DNA from: an uncultured Verrucomicrobiales bacterium
Lineage (GTDB): Bacteria; Verrucomicrobiota; Verrucomicrobiia; Verrucomicrobiales; Akkermansiaceae
DNA length: 64,000 nt
NCBI GenBank assembly: GCA_949373085.1
Contig: CASICJ010000013.1
Location: forward strand, 1-64,000
Direction: 5' to 3'
This document shows positions 1 through 9,927 of the stretch, in pieces. The position numbers and the translations under genes are program-made. Under the pieces are notes generated by a model that worked only from the letters and a program-made list of their open reading frames with translations, was not told the origin of the DNA and did no database searches. Numbering within the stretch: position 1 is the first letter of the stretch; every line of letters starts with the position of its first letter.

Positions 1-324
1 GTTGCCTCGCTTTTTGACCAAATTAGCCAGCTTCCCTCTTCTCATTTTCCCAATTGGCTGAGGGCTAATGAAATTGAGCTCATCAGTGAAGGAAGTGAAA
101 AAAGTGAAGCTTTAACCCATGGAACAATTAACGAAATTGAATTTTTGGGAAAAACTCAGATGGTTTATGTGAAAATTCCAAACAATCTAGCTCCCATTAT
201 TGTGGAAGTAACCTCAGATAGAGAGTTTAGAATCGGTTCTACAGTCAGCGTAAAACGCAAAGAACTCACCGCAATTCAAAGCAAGAGATTGTCAACCGAG
301 CATAAGCAAGGGAAATGTTTTTGA
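1..324 (+). CDS. ABC transporter ATP-binding protein, C-terminal end (partial)
   Basis: Open reading frame entering from the left edge in frame 1 with no start in the window; 107 residues are visible before the TGA at 322-324. The last ~70 residues (for example EIEFLGKTQMVYVKI, then a VEV...SV.V..KEL pattern) look like a TOBE_2 domain. That beta-barrel follows the nucleotide-binding domain in MalK/PotA/FbpC-type importer ATPases and helps bind substrate or regulate the transporter. The catalytic part lies outside the window, so the substrate cannot be named. Assignment rests on the beta-strand pattern only and is moderate. Confidence 0.55.
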   Translation, partial: VASLFDQISQLPSSHFPNWLRANEIELISEGSEKSEALTHGTINEIEFLGKTQMVYVKIPNNLAPIIVEVTSDREFRIGSTVSVKRKELTAIQSKRLSTEHKQGKCF

Positions 325-741
325 GCTAAGTTTTTTGTGCTGAAGAGTCCCCCCCAAGTTATTTTTACTTTAATGATTTTCTCTGGAGTGCAAGCTCCTC
401 CCTGTTCTATGGTCTAGTGCGTGTGTGTGTGTTGTTCCCATAGATGCAGGGGGGGGCGTTCTTAAGATCCACATCGTAATTCTTGGACTCCTCCTTCGAT
501 TTCTCTGGTGGGAAAGCTTATTTCAAACAATCGAGATTGGGAGGCCACTAAATAAAGCCATTTCCATCCGAAATTGGGTCGTCGATCTTTGAATCCTGAA
601 AGGTCGTTTTTCAGGTTATTAGGGTCGGTGCCGCTCAACCCCGTAGACACCTACTTTGACGATGGCCAAGAAGCCAAAAACTCATCTCGAAAGATTTCCC
701 CACCCTCTTACGTAACTCTCATAATACCCTAGAAACGTACT
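325..741. other. Intergenic region with GT microsatellite
   Basis: 417 bases between the ABC fragment and the DUF1501 operon. It holds a short (GT)6 run at 421-432 and a G8 homopolymer near 450-457. A 62-codon minus-strand frame at 462-650 has no recognisable features and is not annotated as a gene. The promoter of the downstream operon should be in the right half, but I see no convincing -35/-10 pair. Confidence 0.5.
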
Positions 742-2091
742 ATGCTCACAATATCCGGATCCAAAGGCGAAACTTTCTGTGACGGTATGACACGCCGTGG
801 CTTCTTACGGATCGGGGGTCTTGGTCTCGGCGGAGCCTCCCTTCCTCAACTGCTCCAAGCCGAAGCAACCACGCCTAAAAAACTCGAACACAAGGCGGTC
901 ATCATGGTTTTTCTCGCTGGGGGCCCGCCACACCAAGACATGTGGGATATTAAAACCGAAGCTCCCTCGGGTATGCGCGGCGAATTTAATCCCATCTCCA
1001 CCAACGTCCCAGGCATCCAAATTGGAGAACTCTTTCCAAAAATGGCTGGTATGATGGACAAATTTTCCGTCATCCGCTCCATGGTTGGAGCCGGCGGAGG
1101 ACACGACGCAGTCCAATGCCTCACCGGAAGAAAGCTTCAAGGCCCTCAACCCTCTGGCGGTTGGCCCTCAATCGGCGCTGTCCTCTCCAAGCTTCAAGGC
1201 CAAGTCACTCCAGGAGTCCCCTCATTTCTCGGCCTCTCGCCAAAATGCGGACACGACCAATGGGGCGACCCAGGTAAGCCAGGCTTCCTTGGACCTTCAC
1301 ACGCGGCCTTCGCTCCGTTCCGCGGAGGCGGAAAGGATGATATGATCCTTAAAGACATCTCCATCGAACGACTTGCGGACCGCAAAGCTCTCTTAAAATC
1401 TTTCGATAACTTCCGCCGTGATGTCGACGCCTCGGGCGCCATGACCGGAATGGACACGTTCACCGAACAAGCCTTTGGGGTCCTCACTTCCTCAAGACTC
1501 GCCGAAGCCTTCGATCTTTCCAAGGAAGACCCCAAGATGGTCGAACGCTATGGAAAAGGGACTGAGAAACTCACTGCTGATGGGCCTTGGAAACGACTCG
1601 ATCAGTTCCTGATGGCTCGTCGACTTGTCGAAGCTGGGGCCCGCTGCGTCACCTTAGGCTTCTCTCGATGGGACTGGCATGGCAACAACTTCGGCCGCGC
1701 TCGAACCGACTTCCCTCTCCTTGATCAGGGGATTACCGCCCTAGTTCAGGACCTCCATGACCGTGGTCTCTCCGACGATGTCTCAGTTGTCGTCTGGGGC
1801 GAGTTCGGACGCACTCCAAAAATCAACGACAAAGGCGGGCGTGATCACTGGCCAAAAGTCTCAACGGCTCTCCTTGCCGGCGGAGGTATGACCCACGGGC
1901 AAGTCATTGGATCCACGACTCGTGATGGCGGTGAAGCCGATGATCGACCTGTTGAATTCCAAGAAGTCTTTTCCACTCTTTACCATAATCTTGGCATCGA
2001 TGCTCGACGCACCACGGTCGAGGATCTTACGGGACGCCCCCGTTTCCTTGTGGACTCCCAGCACGCCCCTATGAAGGAACTTGTCGGATAA
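742..2091 (+). CDS. DUF1501 domain protein, Tat-exported
   Basis: 449 residues. Residues 17-26 carry a twin-arginine-like signal ([10 protein letters not shown]), so the folded protein is probably exported. The rest matches the DUF1501 family, which has an alkaline-phosphatase/sulfatase-like fold: '[15 protein letters not shown]' near residue 54 and '[11 protein letters not shown]' at 348-358 followed by GGRDHWP are family hallmarks. The N-terminus [16 protein letters not shown] is typical of the family and supports the ATG at 742 over the internal Met16. It is the first gene of a four-gene operon whose other members carry heme c motifs. DUF1501 and DUF1553 genes are almost always paired in Planctomycetes and Verrucomicrobia, and their biochemical role is not established. 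Confidence 0.9.
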   Translation: MLTISGSKGETFCDGMTRRGFLRIGGLGLGGASLPQLLQAEATTPKKLEHKAVIMVFLAGGPPHQDMWDIKTEAPSGMRGEFNPISTNVPGIQIGELFPKMAGMMDKFSVIRSMVGAGGGHDAVQCLTGRKLQGPQPSGGWPSIGAVLSKLQGQVTPGVPSFLGLSPKCGHDQWGDPGKPGFLGPSHAAFAPFRGGGKDDMILKDISIERLADRKALLKSFDNFRRDVDASGAMTGMDTFTEQAFGVLTSSRLAEAFDLSKEDPKMVERYGKGTEKLTADGPWKRLDQFLMARRLVEAGARCVTLGFSRWDWHGNNFGRARTDFPLLDQGITALVQDLHDRGLSDDVSVVVWGEFGRTPKINDKGGRDHWPKVSTALLAGGGMTHGQVIGSTTRDGGEADDRPVEFQEVFSTLYHNLGIDARRTTVEDLTGRPRFLVDSQHAPMKELVG

Positions 2092-2114
2092 CTTTCACTT
2101 TATCACCAGCGCCC

Positions 2115-4610
2115 ATGCCCAAGCTCCCCATCATCGCGGCATTCGTCCTTTTTCTTTCTTGTGCGTCGGCCCAGTCTTCAAATCTCGCTTTCGAAAAATC
2201 CTTACCCATTACCCTAAAACACCTTCACGATACACACCAACTTGTCCTCACTCAGGAATCGCAATCTCCGGGTCAAACACCAACCGACCTGACCCACATC
2301 GCCACCTACACCAGCGATCCACCCAATATCATAACTGTCTCCCCCTCCGGTCTCGTCACCGTTCTCACCGCTGGCGAAACGACTCTCACTGCCACCCACG
2401 GTGAACTCAGCATTTCGAAGCCCATCAAAGTAGCTTCTGCTGAAACCACCGCCATTTCGTTCACCAACGACTTTGTTCCCGTTCTCTCGAAATACGGCTG
2501 CAACGGAGGAGGGTGCCACGGAAAAGCCGCCGGCCAAAATGGCTTCAAACTTTCCCTCTTTGGTTACGAACCCTCGAACGACTATAACTATCTTGTACGC
2601 GATTCCCGGGAGCGCCGTATCTTTCGGGCCGCTCCAGAACATTCTCTCCTAGTCCTCAAAGCGACCGGCGAAATCCCCCATCAGGGAGGCTCACGTCTTG
2701 AAAAAAATTCGCCTGACTACCAAGCCATCATTCGCTGGATCAAACAAGGTCTCCCCAACGACCCCAAGGAATTTCCCAAAGCCACCTCCATCTCAGTCTA
2801 TCCAAAGGAACGCCTGACACAGCCCAACTCCCAACAACAACTCCGCGTTACCGCTCACTTCTCTGACAACTCGACTCGCGATATTAGCCACCTCGCGCAG
2901 TACGAATCCAACGATGAAGAACGAGCCAGCGTCACGATGGATGGTCGCGTCACGATGGGTCACATCCCTGGTTCAACCTCCATCATGATCCGCTTCCAAG
3001 AACACGTTGATGTCTTCCGCGCGATCCTCCCTCTCGGAGCCCCCGTCGAAAACCTTCCGCAACCCGCGAACTTCGTCGACCAACACATCTTTACTCAACT
3101 TCAGACTCTCGGGCTTCCTCCATCCGAAAAGAGCGACGACGCCACTTTCCTCCGGCGTGTCACGATTGATATCGCAGGACGCCTTCCTAGCATCGACGAA
3201 ACCAACGCTTTTTTGAGCGATAATGAACCCAACAAGCGGGCGCAAAAAATCGAACAACTTCTCGCGTCTCCAGACCACGCTGATTATTTCGCCGGAAAAT
3301 GGGCCGCCATCCTCCGCAATAAACGCGCCAAACCTGAACACGCCCGAGGCTCTGTTGCCTTTCATCAGTGGCTCCGAAACGCCATCTATAAAAACCGGCC
3401 CTATCAACAAATTGCGCGCGAGTTTCTCACCGCCTCCGGAGAAACCGGCACCAATCCACCCGTCGTCTGGTATCGCACCGTCCGCGACAGCAAAGACCAA
3501 CTTGAAAACGTCGCTCAGGTTTTTCTAGGGGTCCGTATGCAGTGCGCTCAGTGCCACCATCATCCTTATGAGAAGTGGAGCGAAGATGACTATTACGGTT
3601 TGCAGGCTTTCTTCTCACGCATCACCAGAAAACCTGGTCTGCAGCCTGGAGAAGAAATCGTTCTTCACAATCGGGGGCAAGCCACCTCTAAAAATCCCCG
3701 CACCGGCAAAACACTAAAACCAAAACCCCTCGGAGGAGAAGAACTCACCATTCCATCCTATGAAGATCCTCGCGAACACCTCGCCGATTGGATGATTAAC
3801 CCAGCAAATCCTTTCTTCGCCAAGATGCTCGTTAACCGCTACTGGAAACACTTTTTTGGCCGTGGACTTGTCGATCCCGAAGACGATCTACGCGTCACCA
3901 ACCCCGCAACCCACCCCGAATTATTAGAGAGCCTTGCTTCTGATTTTATCGCCAACGGATACGACCTTAAAAGGCTCATTCGTACCATCACCAACTCCCA
4001 CACCTACCAACTCTCAGCCATTCCAAATCAGCATAATTCCGAAGATAGCCAAAACTACTCGCGCTTTTACCCGCGACGACTTCCTGCCGAAATCCTACTC
4101 GATGGGATCAACACCGTCACCGGAGCAAATGAATCGTTCGCCGGCCAACCTGCTGGAACTCGCGCGATTCAGCTTCCGGATGATACCTTCTCCAAATCCT
4201 CATACTTTCTCTCCGTCTTTGGACGCCCCGATATGAACAGCGCCTGCGAATGCGAGCGCAGCGCCGATGTCAATCTTGCGCAAGCGCTCCACCTCGTAAA
4301 TTCGAACAACATTCGACTCAAGCTCTCTTCCGACCAATCACGTCCCGCAAATCTCGCAAAACAAAAGGACGCACAACCTCAAAATCTTCTCGCCCAACTC
4401 TATCTCCACGCCCTTTCCCGCCCACCCCAACCAGAAGAACTCGCCACTGCGCTCGCTTATTTGCAGAGAAAACAAAACGAGCCCGGACCCACCTCGCCCA
4501 AGGAAAGTGACAAGGCCGTACCGGTCGATCCAATTCTGCCCACCCGCCAAGCCTACGAAGATCTCATTTGGGCCCTCCTCAACACGAAGGAATTCCTCTT
4601 CAACCACTGA
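2115..4610 (+). CDS. PSD1-type protein: Big_2-like domains, cytochrome-like segment, DUF1549, DUF1553
   Basis: 831 residues with a signal peptide (MPKLPIIAAFVLFLSCASA). Order: a bacterial Ig-like region (~25-115), a heme-binding segment with C-N-G-G-G-C-H (CX4CH, ~134-140), a second Ig-like region (~225-310), DUF1549 (~325-520) containing a classic CAQCH heme c motif, and DUF1553 (~550-831) beginning 'REHLADWMINPANPFFAKMLVNRYW'. Two heme c sites suggest a periplasmic electron-transfer role. It starts 24 bases after the DUF1501 stop, so the two are probably co-transcribed. The family is strongly expanded in polysaccharide-degrading PVC bacteria; the reaction is unknown. Confidence 0.88.
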   Translation: MPKLPIIAAFVLFLSCASAQSSNLAFEKSLPITLKHLHDTHQLVLTQESQSPGQTPTDLTHIATYTSDPPNIITVSPSGLVTVLTAGETTLTATHGELSISKPIKVASAETTAISFTNDFVPVLSKYGCNGGGCHGKAAGQNGFKLSLFGYEPSNDYNYLVRDSRERRIFRAAPEHSLLVLKATGEIPHQGGSRLEKNSPDYQAIIRWIKQGLPNDPKEFPKATSISVYPKERLTQPNSQQQLRVTAHFSDNSTRDISHLAQYESNDEERASVTMDGRVTMGHIPGSTSIMIRFQEHVDVFRAILPLGAPVENLPQPANFVDQHIFTQLQTLGLPPSEKSDDATFLRRVTIDIAGRLPSIDETNAFLSDNEPNKRAQKIEQLLASPDHADYFAGKWAAILRNKRAKPEHARGSVAFHQWLRNAIYKNRPYQQIAREFLTASGETGTNPPVVWYRTVRDSKDQLENVAQVFLGVRMQCAQCHHHPYEKWSEDDYYGLQAFFSRITRKPGLQPGEEIVLHNRGQATSKNPRTGKTLKPKPLGGEELTIPSYEDPREHLADWMINPANPFFAKMLVNRYWKHFFGRGLVDPEDDLRVTNPATHPELLESLASDFIANGYDLKRLIRTITNSHTYQLSAIPNQHNSEDSQNYSRFYPRRLPAEILLDGINTVTGANESFAGQPAGTRAIQLPDDTFSKSSYFLSVFGRPDMNSACECERSADVNLAQALHLVNSNNIRLKLSSDQSRPANLAKQKDAQPQNLLAQLYLHALSRPPQPEELATALAYLQRKQNEPGPTSPKESDKAVPVDPILPTRQAYEDLIWALLNTKEFLFNH

Positions 4611-4620
4611 AGCCTATCCG

Positions 4621-6660
4621 GTGTTCCCTTTATCTTTCGCATTCTCTCCTTCAAATATTTTAGCGTTCACAGTTCTGTGCTCGCACGTCCTGCTCGCACA
4701 ACTCCCAAACCCTGATTTAAAAACAATCTTTCCCCAGGGCCTACAAGCTGGCACCTCAACCGAAATCACGATCGGTGGAAGCGAACTCGAAGAAACGACG
4801 ACTCTTCACTTCTCACACCCCGGGCTCACTGCCGAATCCATTCAGCATTCCGCTACCGACTACTCCCCTGCCAGACCCAATCCTCTGCGTTACCGTATCA
4901 CAGCGACCCCCGAAACCCCTGCCGGTATTTACGAAGTCTCTGCTCAAACCCGCCTTGGCCTCACAGCGCCACGCGCCTTCGTCGTCAGTCACCTTCCTGA
5001 AAAAAATCATGGCACCAATCACTCGCCTGAGACCGCTGAAATTCTTCCCCTCGACTCGATCATTAATGGCCATACCGATAACACCGCCATCGACCATTAC
5101 AAAATCAATCTTGCCCATGGACAAATCGTTCACCTCCACTGCCAGGCTCAAGTCATCGACTCCCGTTTGGATTCCACCCTTGTTCTACTTTCTCCCGATG
5201 GTCGCGAACTTGCCCGTGACAATGATCACACCACTCACAACCGCGACGCATCCATTACTTTCAAAGCTCCCACCGCCGGCACTTACCTGATCAAAATTCA
5301 CGATGTAACCTTTAGTGGCGGTGTTGAGCACCCTTATCGACTGATCGCTGCCACCACAGCGGTTCCCGATATTGACACCTCTTTCTTGCGCACCAAAGAC
5401 CACCCCACAGATACTGCAGTAACCCTCTCAAAATCTCCGAGTTATCATTCCTTTTCTGCCAAAAAAGATCACCCGCTTTGGATCGAACTTCTCTCCGCAC
5501 GCCTGCATCACCCTTCCGATTCCCTCCTAATAGTCGAACAAGTGACGACCGACCAAAACGGTAATTCACAATACAAGGAAATCGCTTCCAACGACGACTT
5601 CATCCTTCCAAATGGCGGCCGCTATTGCCCTCTTCGAACAAGTGACTCCGCAATCAAATTTAATCCACCTGCCGACGGGCAATATCGCCTCACCCTTCTC
5701 AATCAATTTAGCAAGCCTGCTTCCGCTAAACTCCGCATCCGCCCCCCTGCCTCCGGTTACAAGCTCATTGCCACCCCGTGGCATTTGCACCAAAAAGACA
5801 AATCTCTTCCCCGGCAAACCACCATCATCCGCCAAGGTGGAACTGCACGAATTCGAATCTTCGTCATCCGAGATTCGGGATTCGACGAAACCATCAATCT
5901 CTCAATCGACGGTCTCCCCCCCGGGCTCGACTTCCACCCCAAATCAATCCCCCCTAACAAAACGAGCGCCACCCTCATCCTCACCTCACAACCTAGCACT
6001 GCACCTGCCCACAGCTTTCTAACAATCAAAGGAACAACCAACGAAAAAATAATTACCGCCCTACCCGCCACCTCATCCTGGCATGTCGGAAACTGGGACG
6101 CCGAGCGCCACCTCACCCGGATCGCCCAACTTCTTCCCCTCAGTATTACACACGCTGAAAAAGCACCTCTTGTCCTCAGTCCCGCCAGCAATTCGTTCGC
6201 TCATAAAATTGGCGAGACTCTCGAGATCCCATTCAAACTTACCAAAAATGCCGAAATTAAAGGCGAGATTACAGTCACCCTTGTCAACTCCCCTCACTCC
6301 AAACCACCTCAGATCAAAATCAAACCTGATGCGACAGAGGGGAAAATTACGATTCCGCTCAACGCATCCAACGAGCTTAAAATCGCCCCGAACCAAGCCC
6401 ACCAATTCACTCTTCAAGCCAACTTCACCCTAAAGCACCAAAACAATCTCCCCGCCCTCGAGAACGCCAAAGCAGATCTGAAACGCCTCGAAGATTTAGA
6501 AAAATCGCTGAAAGCCGAATCCAAACCCATCCTCCCTGCATTCAACACAGTCAAAAAGAAAGCCGCTGATTTCCTACGCCAACAAAGCGAAAGGTCCAAG
6601 CCTCGCGATCTCACCCACTCAGCTTATTCTTCGCTCCTCACTCTCACCATCGCACCATGA
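4621..6660 (+). CDS. Secreted protein with PPC (pre-peptidase C-terminal) domain
   Basis: 679 residues from a GTG at 4621. The frame is open back to an ATG at 4507, but that would overlap the previous gene by 104 bases and would put the signal peptide in the middle. The GTG places MFPLSFAFSPSNILAFTVLCSHVLLA as a clean signal peptide 10 bases after the upstream stop. An N-terminal Ig-like part (~30-125) is followed by a PPC domain ('TAIDHYKINLAHGQIVHLHC' then 'STLVLLSPDGRELARDND', ~150-225). The C-terminal half has further beta-sandwich-like stretches and a short helical region (~595-640). Such proteins sit between DUF1553 and cytochrome/WD40 genes in many PVC operons. Function unknown; no peptidase active site seen. 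Confidence 0.8.
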   Translation: MFPLSFAFSPSNILAFTVLCSHVLLAQLPNPDLKTIFPQGLQAGTSTEITIGGSELEETTTLHFSHPGLTAESIQHSATDYSPARPNPLRYRITATPETPAGIYEVSAQTRLGLTAPRAFVVSHLPEKNHGTNHSPETAEILPLDSIINGHTDNTAIDHYKINLAHGQIVHLHCQAQVIDSRLDSTLVLLSPDGRELARDNDHTTHNRDASITFKAPTAGTYLIKIHDVTFSGGVEHPYRLIAATTAVPDIDTSFLRTKDHPTDTAVTLSKSPSYHSFSAKKDHPLWIELLSARLHHPSDSLLIVEQVTTDQNGNSQYKEIASNDDFILPNGGRYCPLRTSDSAIKFNPPADGQYRLTLLNQFSKPASAKLRIRPPASGYKLIATPWHLHQKDKSLPRQTTIIRQGGTARIRIFVIRDSGFDETINLSIDGLPPGLDFHPKSIPPNKTSATLILTSQPSTAPAHSFLTIKGTTNEKIITALPATSSWHVGNWDAERHLTRIAQLLPLSITHAEKAPLVLSPASNSFAHKIGETLEIPFKLTKNAEIKGEITVTLVNSPHSKPPQIKIKPDATEGKITIPLNASNELKIAPNQAHQFTLQANFTLKHQNNLPALENAKADLKRLEDLEKSLKAESKPILPAFNTVKKKAADFLRQQSERSKPRDLTHSAYSSLLTLTIAP

Positions 6661-8882
6661 GACTGATCCTCCTCGCCCTCTGTCCAATCTTGGCACACGC
6701 CGCTCTTCCCGTCGCCTCTCTTCAACGAAATACCCAGGTTGACTTCGCGCGTGAGATTGTTCCTGTGCTCAAACAAAACTGTTTCGCCTGCCATAACGCT
6801 AAAAAGGCCAAAGCAGACCTCAACCTTGAATCCCCTCAGGACATGATAACGGGTGGTGACTCAGGCCCCTCTCTCGTTCCGGGTAACCCAGACAAAAGCC
6901 TAGTCTTCACTTACTCGGCTCACCTCGAGGAAGACCCCATGCCTCCCTCAAAAAACAAATCCAACGCAAGAAATCTTAACCCCCAAGAACTGGCACTCCT
7001 TAGACTTTGGATTGTCCAAGGTGCGCAGGGTTCATCCGCAACCCTTTCCAGCCCTACTGAGTGGTCCTCTCTCAACGAGATCCAAGCTAGCTACGCAACC
7101 GCCATCACTCCACAAGCCCGCTTTGCCGCAGTTTCCCGCGGAAATCGACTTTATGTCTACGATCTCCATCGCGGAGCTTTGGAGGCGGAACTCATCGATC
7201 CAGCCCTCCCCAATTCCGCTCATCGCGATTTCGTTCACACCCTTGCTTTCAATCAATATCAAGTCCTAGCCTCTGGAGGGTACCGGACCCTCAAACTCTG
7301 GCAACGCCATCTGCCGGCAGGAGCCAAAGTTGAGACCCCTTTTCCTGAGCTCCCCCCCCTAGATCCCGCATCGCCCCCAATTGCGCTCCAAGAACTCAAA
7401 GAGCCCATCAGCGCCATCACGCTCCACCAGTCTTCCCAGAGAATCGCGACCGGGCACCCCAATGGCTCCACACGAATCTGGAATGCTAAAGACGGCAAAC
7501 TAATCCTCGAAATCAAAAGCGACCAAGCCGTTCTGCGTAAAACCAAACAACTCCAATTTAAACAGGAACTCGCACAAAAAGTTCACGACCAAGCGAAAAG
7601 CCAACTTGGGATTGCCGAAAAAAAATGGACCGATCTTTCTCTCAAGACCAAAGAGGCGGCCCTGGCTCTCGCCAAAGCGAACACAGCTCTCGATCAAAAA
7701 GAGCACGCCCTTCAAACCCAACAGCAGCTTGTTGACTCGGCACAAACCACCAAGAAACCAAAGGACGAAATAAAAAAACTCACCGACGAACTCAACAAAC
7801 GCCGCAATGAACGTGATAGCTCCCGCGCCTTACTCCGAAGTGCCCAGCACACCCACAAACTCACGATCAAAGATGGCACGACCGCGGCCCAAAATTTCCT
7901 TACCATCCAAGCCCGCGCTTCCGAAACCGAGACCAAATTTATCAGTGCGCAGGAAGCCTTGAAAGCGCACCAAACTGAAGCCGCCAAAACAAATCTCTCA
8001 GCCGTAAAAGCTCTCGCCTTTTCTCCTGATGGCAAGTCCCTTGCCACCGCCAGCGATACCTTCCCCCTTCATCTTTGGAACTCTCATACCGGACAGGACC
8101 TTGATGCCCTCGCACCCCCGCAAACACCAACTGCTCTTACGTTTACAGACGAAACCACCGTTCTCACTCATCTTCCAAACAACTCCGTTTTCGCCTTCTC
8201 CACCACTCCCACCTGGATCATCAAACGCCAATGGGGCAACCCCCAAAAAGCCACCCCGTTTCCCGGTCGTGTCTTGGCTGTCGCCTTCCATTCAAACGGA
8301 CATCAACTCGCAGCCGCTTCCGGCATTCCATCCCGACATTCTCTCATCCACCTCCTTGATCTCGAAAACGAAGCTAGCATCACTACTCTTTCAAAGGCCC
8401 ATCTCGATACCATCACCGCTCTCAGTTACTCACCCGATGGAAACCGACTCGCCTCAGCCTCCACCGACCGAACAATCAAAATCCATCAACTTAACCCCCC
8501 GACTCTCGAAAAAACTCTCGAAGGCCACAACAATCATATCCTCTCGCTTGCTTGGAGTCCGGACGCGTCCATTCTAGCCTCGGCGGGAGTCGACCGTCTC
8601 TACAAACTCTGGAATCCAAAAACAGGTAAAGAAACCAAATCTCAAGGTGGTTTCTCAGCCGAAATTGCCGGCATCTCATTCCTCGGTCACAGCAACCAAC
8701 TCCTCACCGCATCTGCAAAGGACCTCAAAGCCAACAACCAGAGCCTCCCCGGTATTACGGACACCATTCTGTCCGCCTCAACGACCCCCGACGGCGCCTT
8801 TATCGTTGCTGCCAGTAACACCGGGACTCTCCAAATCTGGACCGCACAAGACCGAAAAACTCTCCACACTTTTCCCAAATAA
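6657..8882 (+). CDS. Planctomycete-type cytochrome c (PSCyt1) plus WD40 beta-propeller protein
   Basis: 741 residues; its ATG overlaps the previous stop by 4 bases (ATGA), indicating translational coupling. Signal peptide at the N-terminus (MRLILLALCPILAHA). PSCyt1-like domain at ~25-125 with heme motif CFACH and the typical MPPS.....L...E...L..WI.QGA end. WD40-like repeats start near residue 140, are interrupted by a long charged coiled coil (~285-430), and resume at ~440-741 with repeated 'SPDG..LA(S/T)AS' units. Probably a periplasmic scaffold or electron-transfer partner of the DUF1501/DUF1553 proteins in the same operon. Confidence 0.87.
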   Translation: MRLILLALCPILAHAALPVASLQRNTQVDFAREIVPVLKQNCFACHNAKKAKADLNLESPQDMITGGDSGPSLVPGNPDKSLVFTYSAHLEEDPMPPSKNKSNARNLNPQELALLRLWIVQGAQGSSATLSSPTEWSSLNEIQASYATAITPQARFAAVSRGNRLYVYDLHRGALEAELIDPALPNSAHRDFVHTLAFNQYQVLASGGYRTLKLWQRHLPAGAKVETPFPELPPLDPASPPIALQELKEPISAITLHQSSQRIATGHPNGSTRIWNAKDGKLILEIKSDQAVLRKTKQLQFKQELAQKVHDQAKSQLGIAEKKWTDLSLKTKEAALALAKANTALDQKEHALQTQQQLVDSAQTTKKPKDEIKKLTDELNKRRNERDSSRALLRSAQHTHKLTIKDGTTAAQNFLTIQARASETETKFISAQEALKAHQTEAAKTNLSAVKALAFSPDGKSLATASDTFPLHLWNSHTGQDLDALAPPQTPTALTFTDETTVLTHLPNNSVFAFSTTPTWIIKRQWGNPQKATPFPGRVLAVAFHSNGHQLAAASGIPSRHSLIHLLDLENEASITTLSKAHLDTITALSYSPDGNRLASASTDRTIKIHQLNPPTLEKTLEGHNNHILSLAWSPDASILASAGVDRLYKLWNPKTGKETKSQGGFSAEIAGISFLGHSNQLLTASAKDLKANNQSLPGITDTILSASTTPDGAFIVAASNTGTLQIWTAQDRKTLHTFPK

Positions 8883-8897
8883 ACCGTGAATTAGTGA

Positions 8898-9743
8898 TCA
8901 TTCCGCAGAAACCCGAAGGCGAACCGGATGGTGGTCAGAAGCAGCATTGCCTTTCCCGTCTCCATTAGAATCAACTTGGAGAATTGCCTTTTTATAGAAG
9001 GGCGAAGTGAAAATATGATCAATTCGTAAGCCAGCTTCGAGTGCTTCTTTCCAGCGGCTGGAAGATTTTGTTTTCTTTGTGGCATGGTCGAGAAGGAGCC
9101 CAGACTCTAGAAACTGAATGATCGCAGGATTTTCCGTAGTGGCATTAAAATCCCCCATGACAAGGTAGGGGTCTTCTGGGTGCTTTCTGGTTTTGACTTT
9201 CTTAAGCATCAATTCACCAGATTTCAGGCGAGCGGGTTGGCTACGATGATCCCAATGAGTGTTATAAACGTAAAGAACGGACCCTTTGTCCGGACCTGAG
9301 ATCTTAATGAACCGAGCCCAAGAACAAATCCGATTGTGATAGTTTCCCCAAGTCCGGCTCGCAATAACCTCAGGGGTATCTGAAAGCCAATAAGTCCCAT
9401 GCTCCTCAGCATCGAGTCTCCAGATTTTATGATCATAGAAAATTGGGGAAAATTCGCCGGCCATTTTCCCGTCGTCCCGACCCACTCCGATATACGCATA
9501 GTTTGGCAACCCTTTGGCCATATCGAGAAGCTGGTTATGTTTCACCTCTTGCAGGCCAATGATACTCGCTTTGTGGTTCAATAGATATGTGGCAAGAAGA
9601 GCCTTCCGCCCCTCCCAGTTTCGCGGCCCTTTATCTCCCTGATTATCATTTCGGATATTATAGGAAATAACGGTAAGAGGGGGGGCTTTTTCTGAAAAGA
9701 CAGGGGAAACAGTGAGTAAGAAGGCGGCGAAGAAACGGATCAT
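8898..9743 (-). CDS. Secreted endonuclease/exonuclease/phosphatase (EEP) family protein
   Basis: 281 residues when started at Met 9743. The frame extends to 9848, but the signal peptide (MIRFFAAFLLTVSPVFS) begins at 9743, so I chose that start. EEP signatures are in order: SYNIRNDN, 'IIGLQEV', 'GDFNATTENP' and 'ASDHHPV' near the C-terminus. These supply the Mg-binding Glu/Asp/Asn and catalytic His of the DNase I-like fold. Close relatives are exported phosphodiesterases or nucleases of unknown substrate. It converges on the preceding operon with a 15-base gap and is transcribed alone. Confidence 0.85.
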   Translation of the reverse strand: MIRFFAAFLLTVSPVFSEKAPPLTVISYNIRNDNQGDKGPRNWEGRKALLATYLLNHKASIIGLQEVKHNQLLDMAKGLPNYAYIGVGRDDGKMAGEFSPIFYDHKIWRLDAEEHGTYWLSDTPEVIASRTWGNYHNRICSWARFIKISGPDKGSVLYVYNTHWDHRSQPARLKSGELMLKKVKTRKHPEDPYLVMGDFNATTENPAIIQFLESGLLLDHATKKTKSSSRWKEALEAGLRIDHIFTSPFYKKAILQVDSNGDGKGNAASDHHPVRLRVSAE

Positions 9744-9927
9744 AGCAATTGGTTTTGAATCGGAATGGAACAGTAGTTTAGACGATAAGGTATTTTCTAC
9801 ACTGACACCAACGAACCCGAAAACTGGCGAGAAAAATTTCCTCCACAATCTGATTTTTCCTAGCTGCTTGACTTCAAAACCTTAAAAATCAGGATCCTGT
9901 TAAGCTAAAAGAAAAAGAATATTTCAA

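Noticed and set aside
462-650. 62-codon minus-strand frame in the first intergenic region
   Set aside because: No start signal, domain, or recognisable pattern; could not be told from chance.
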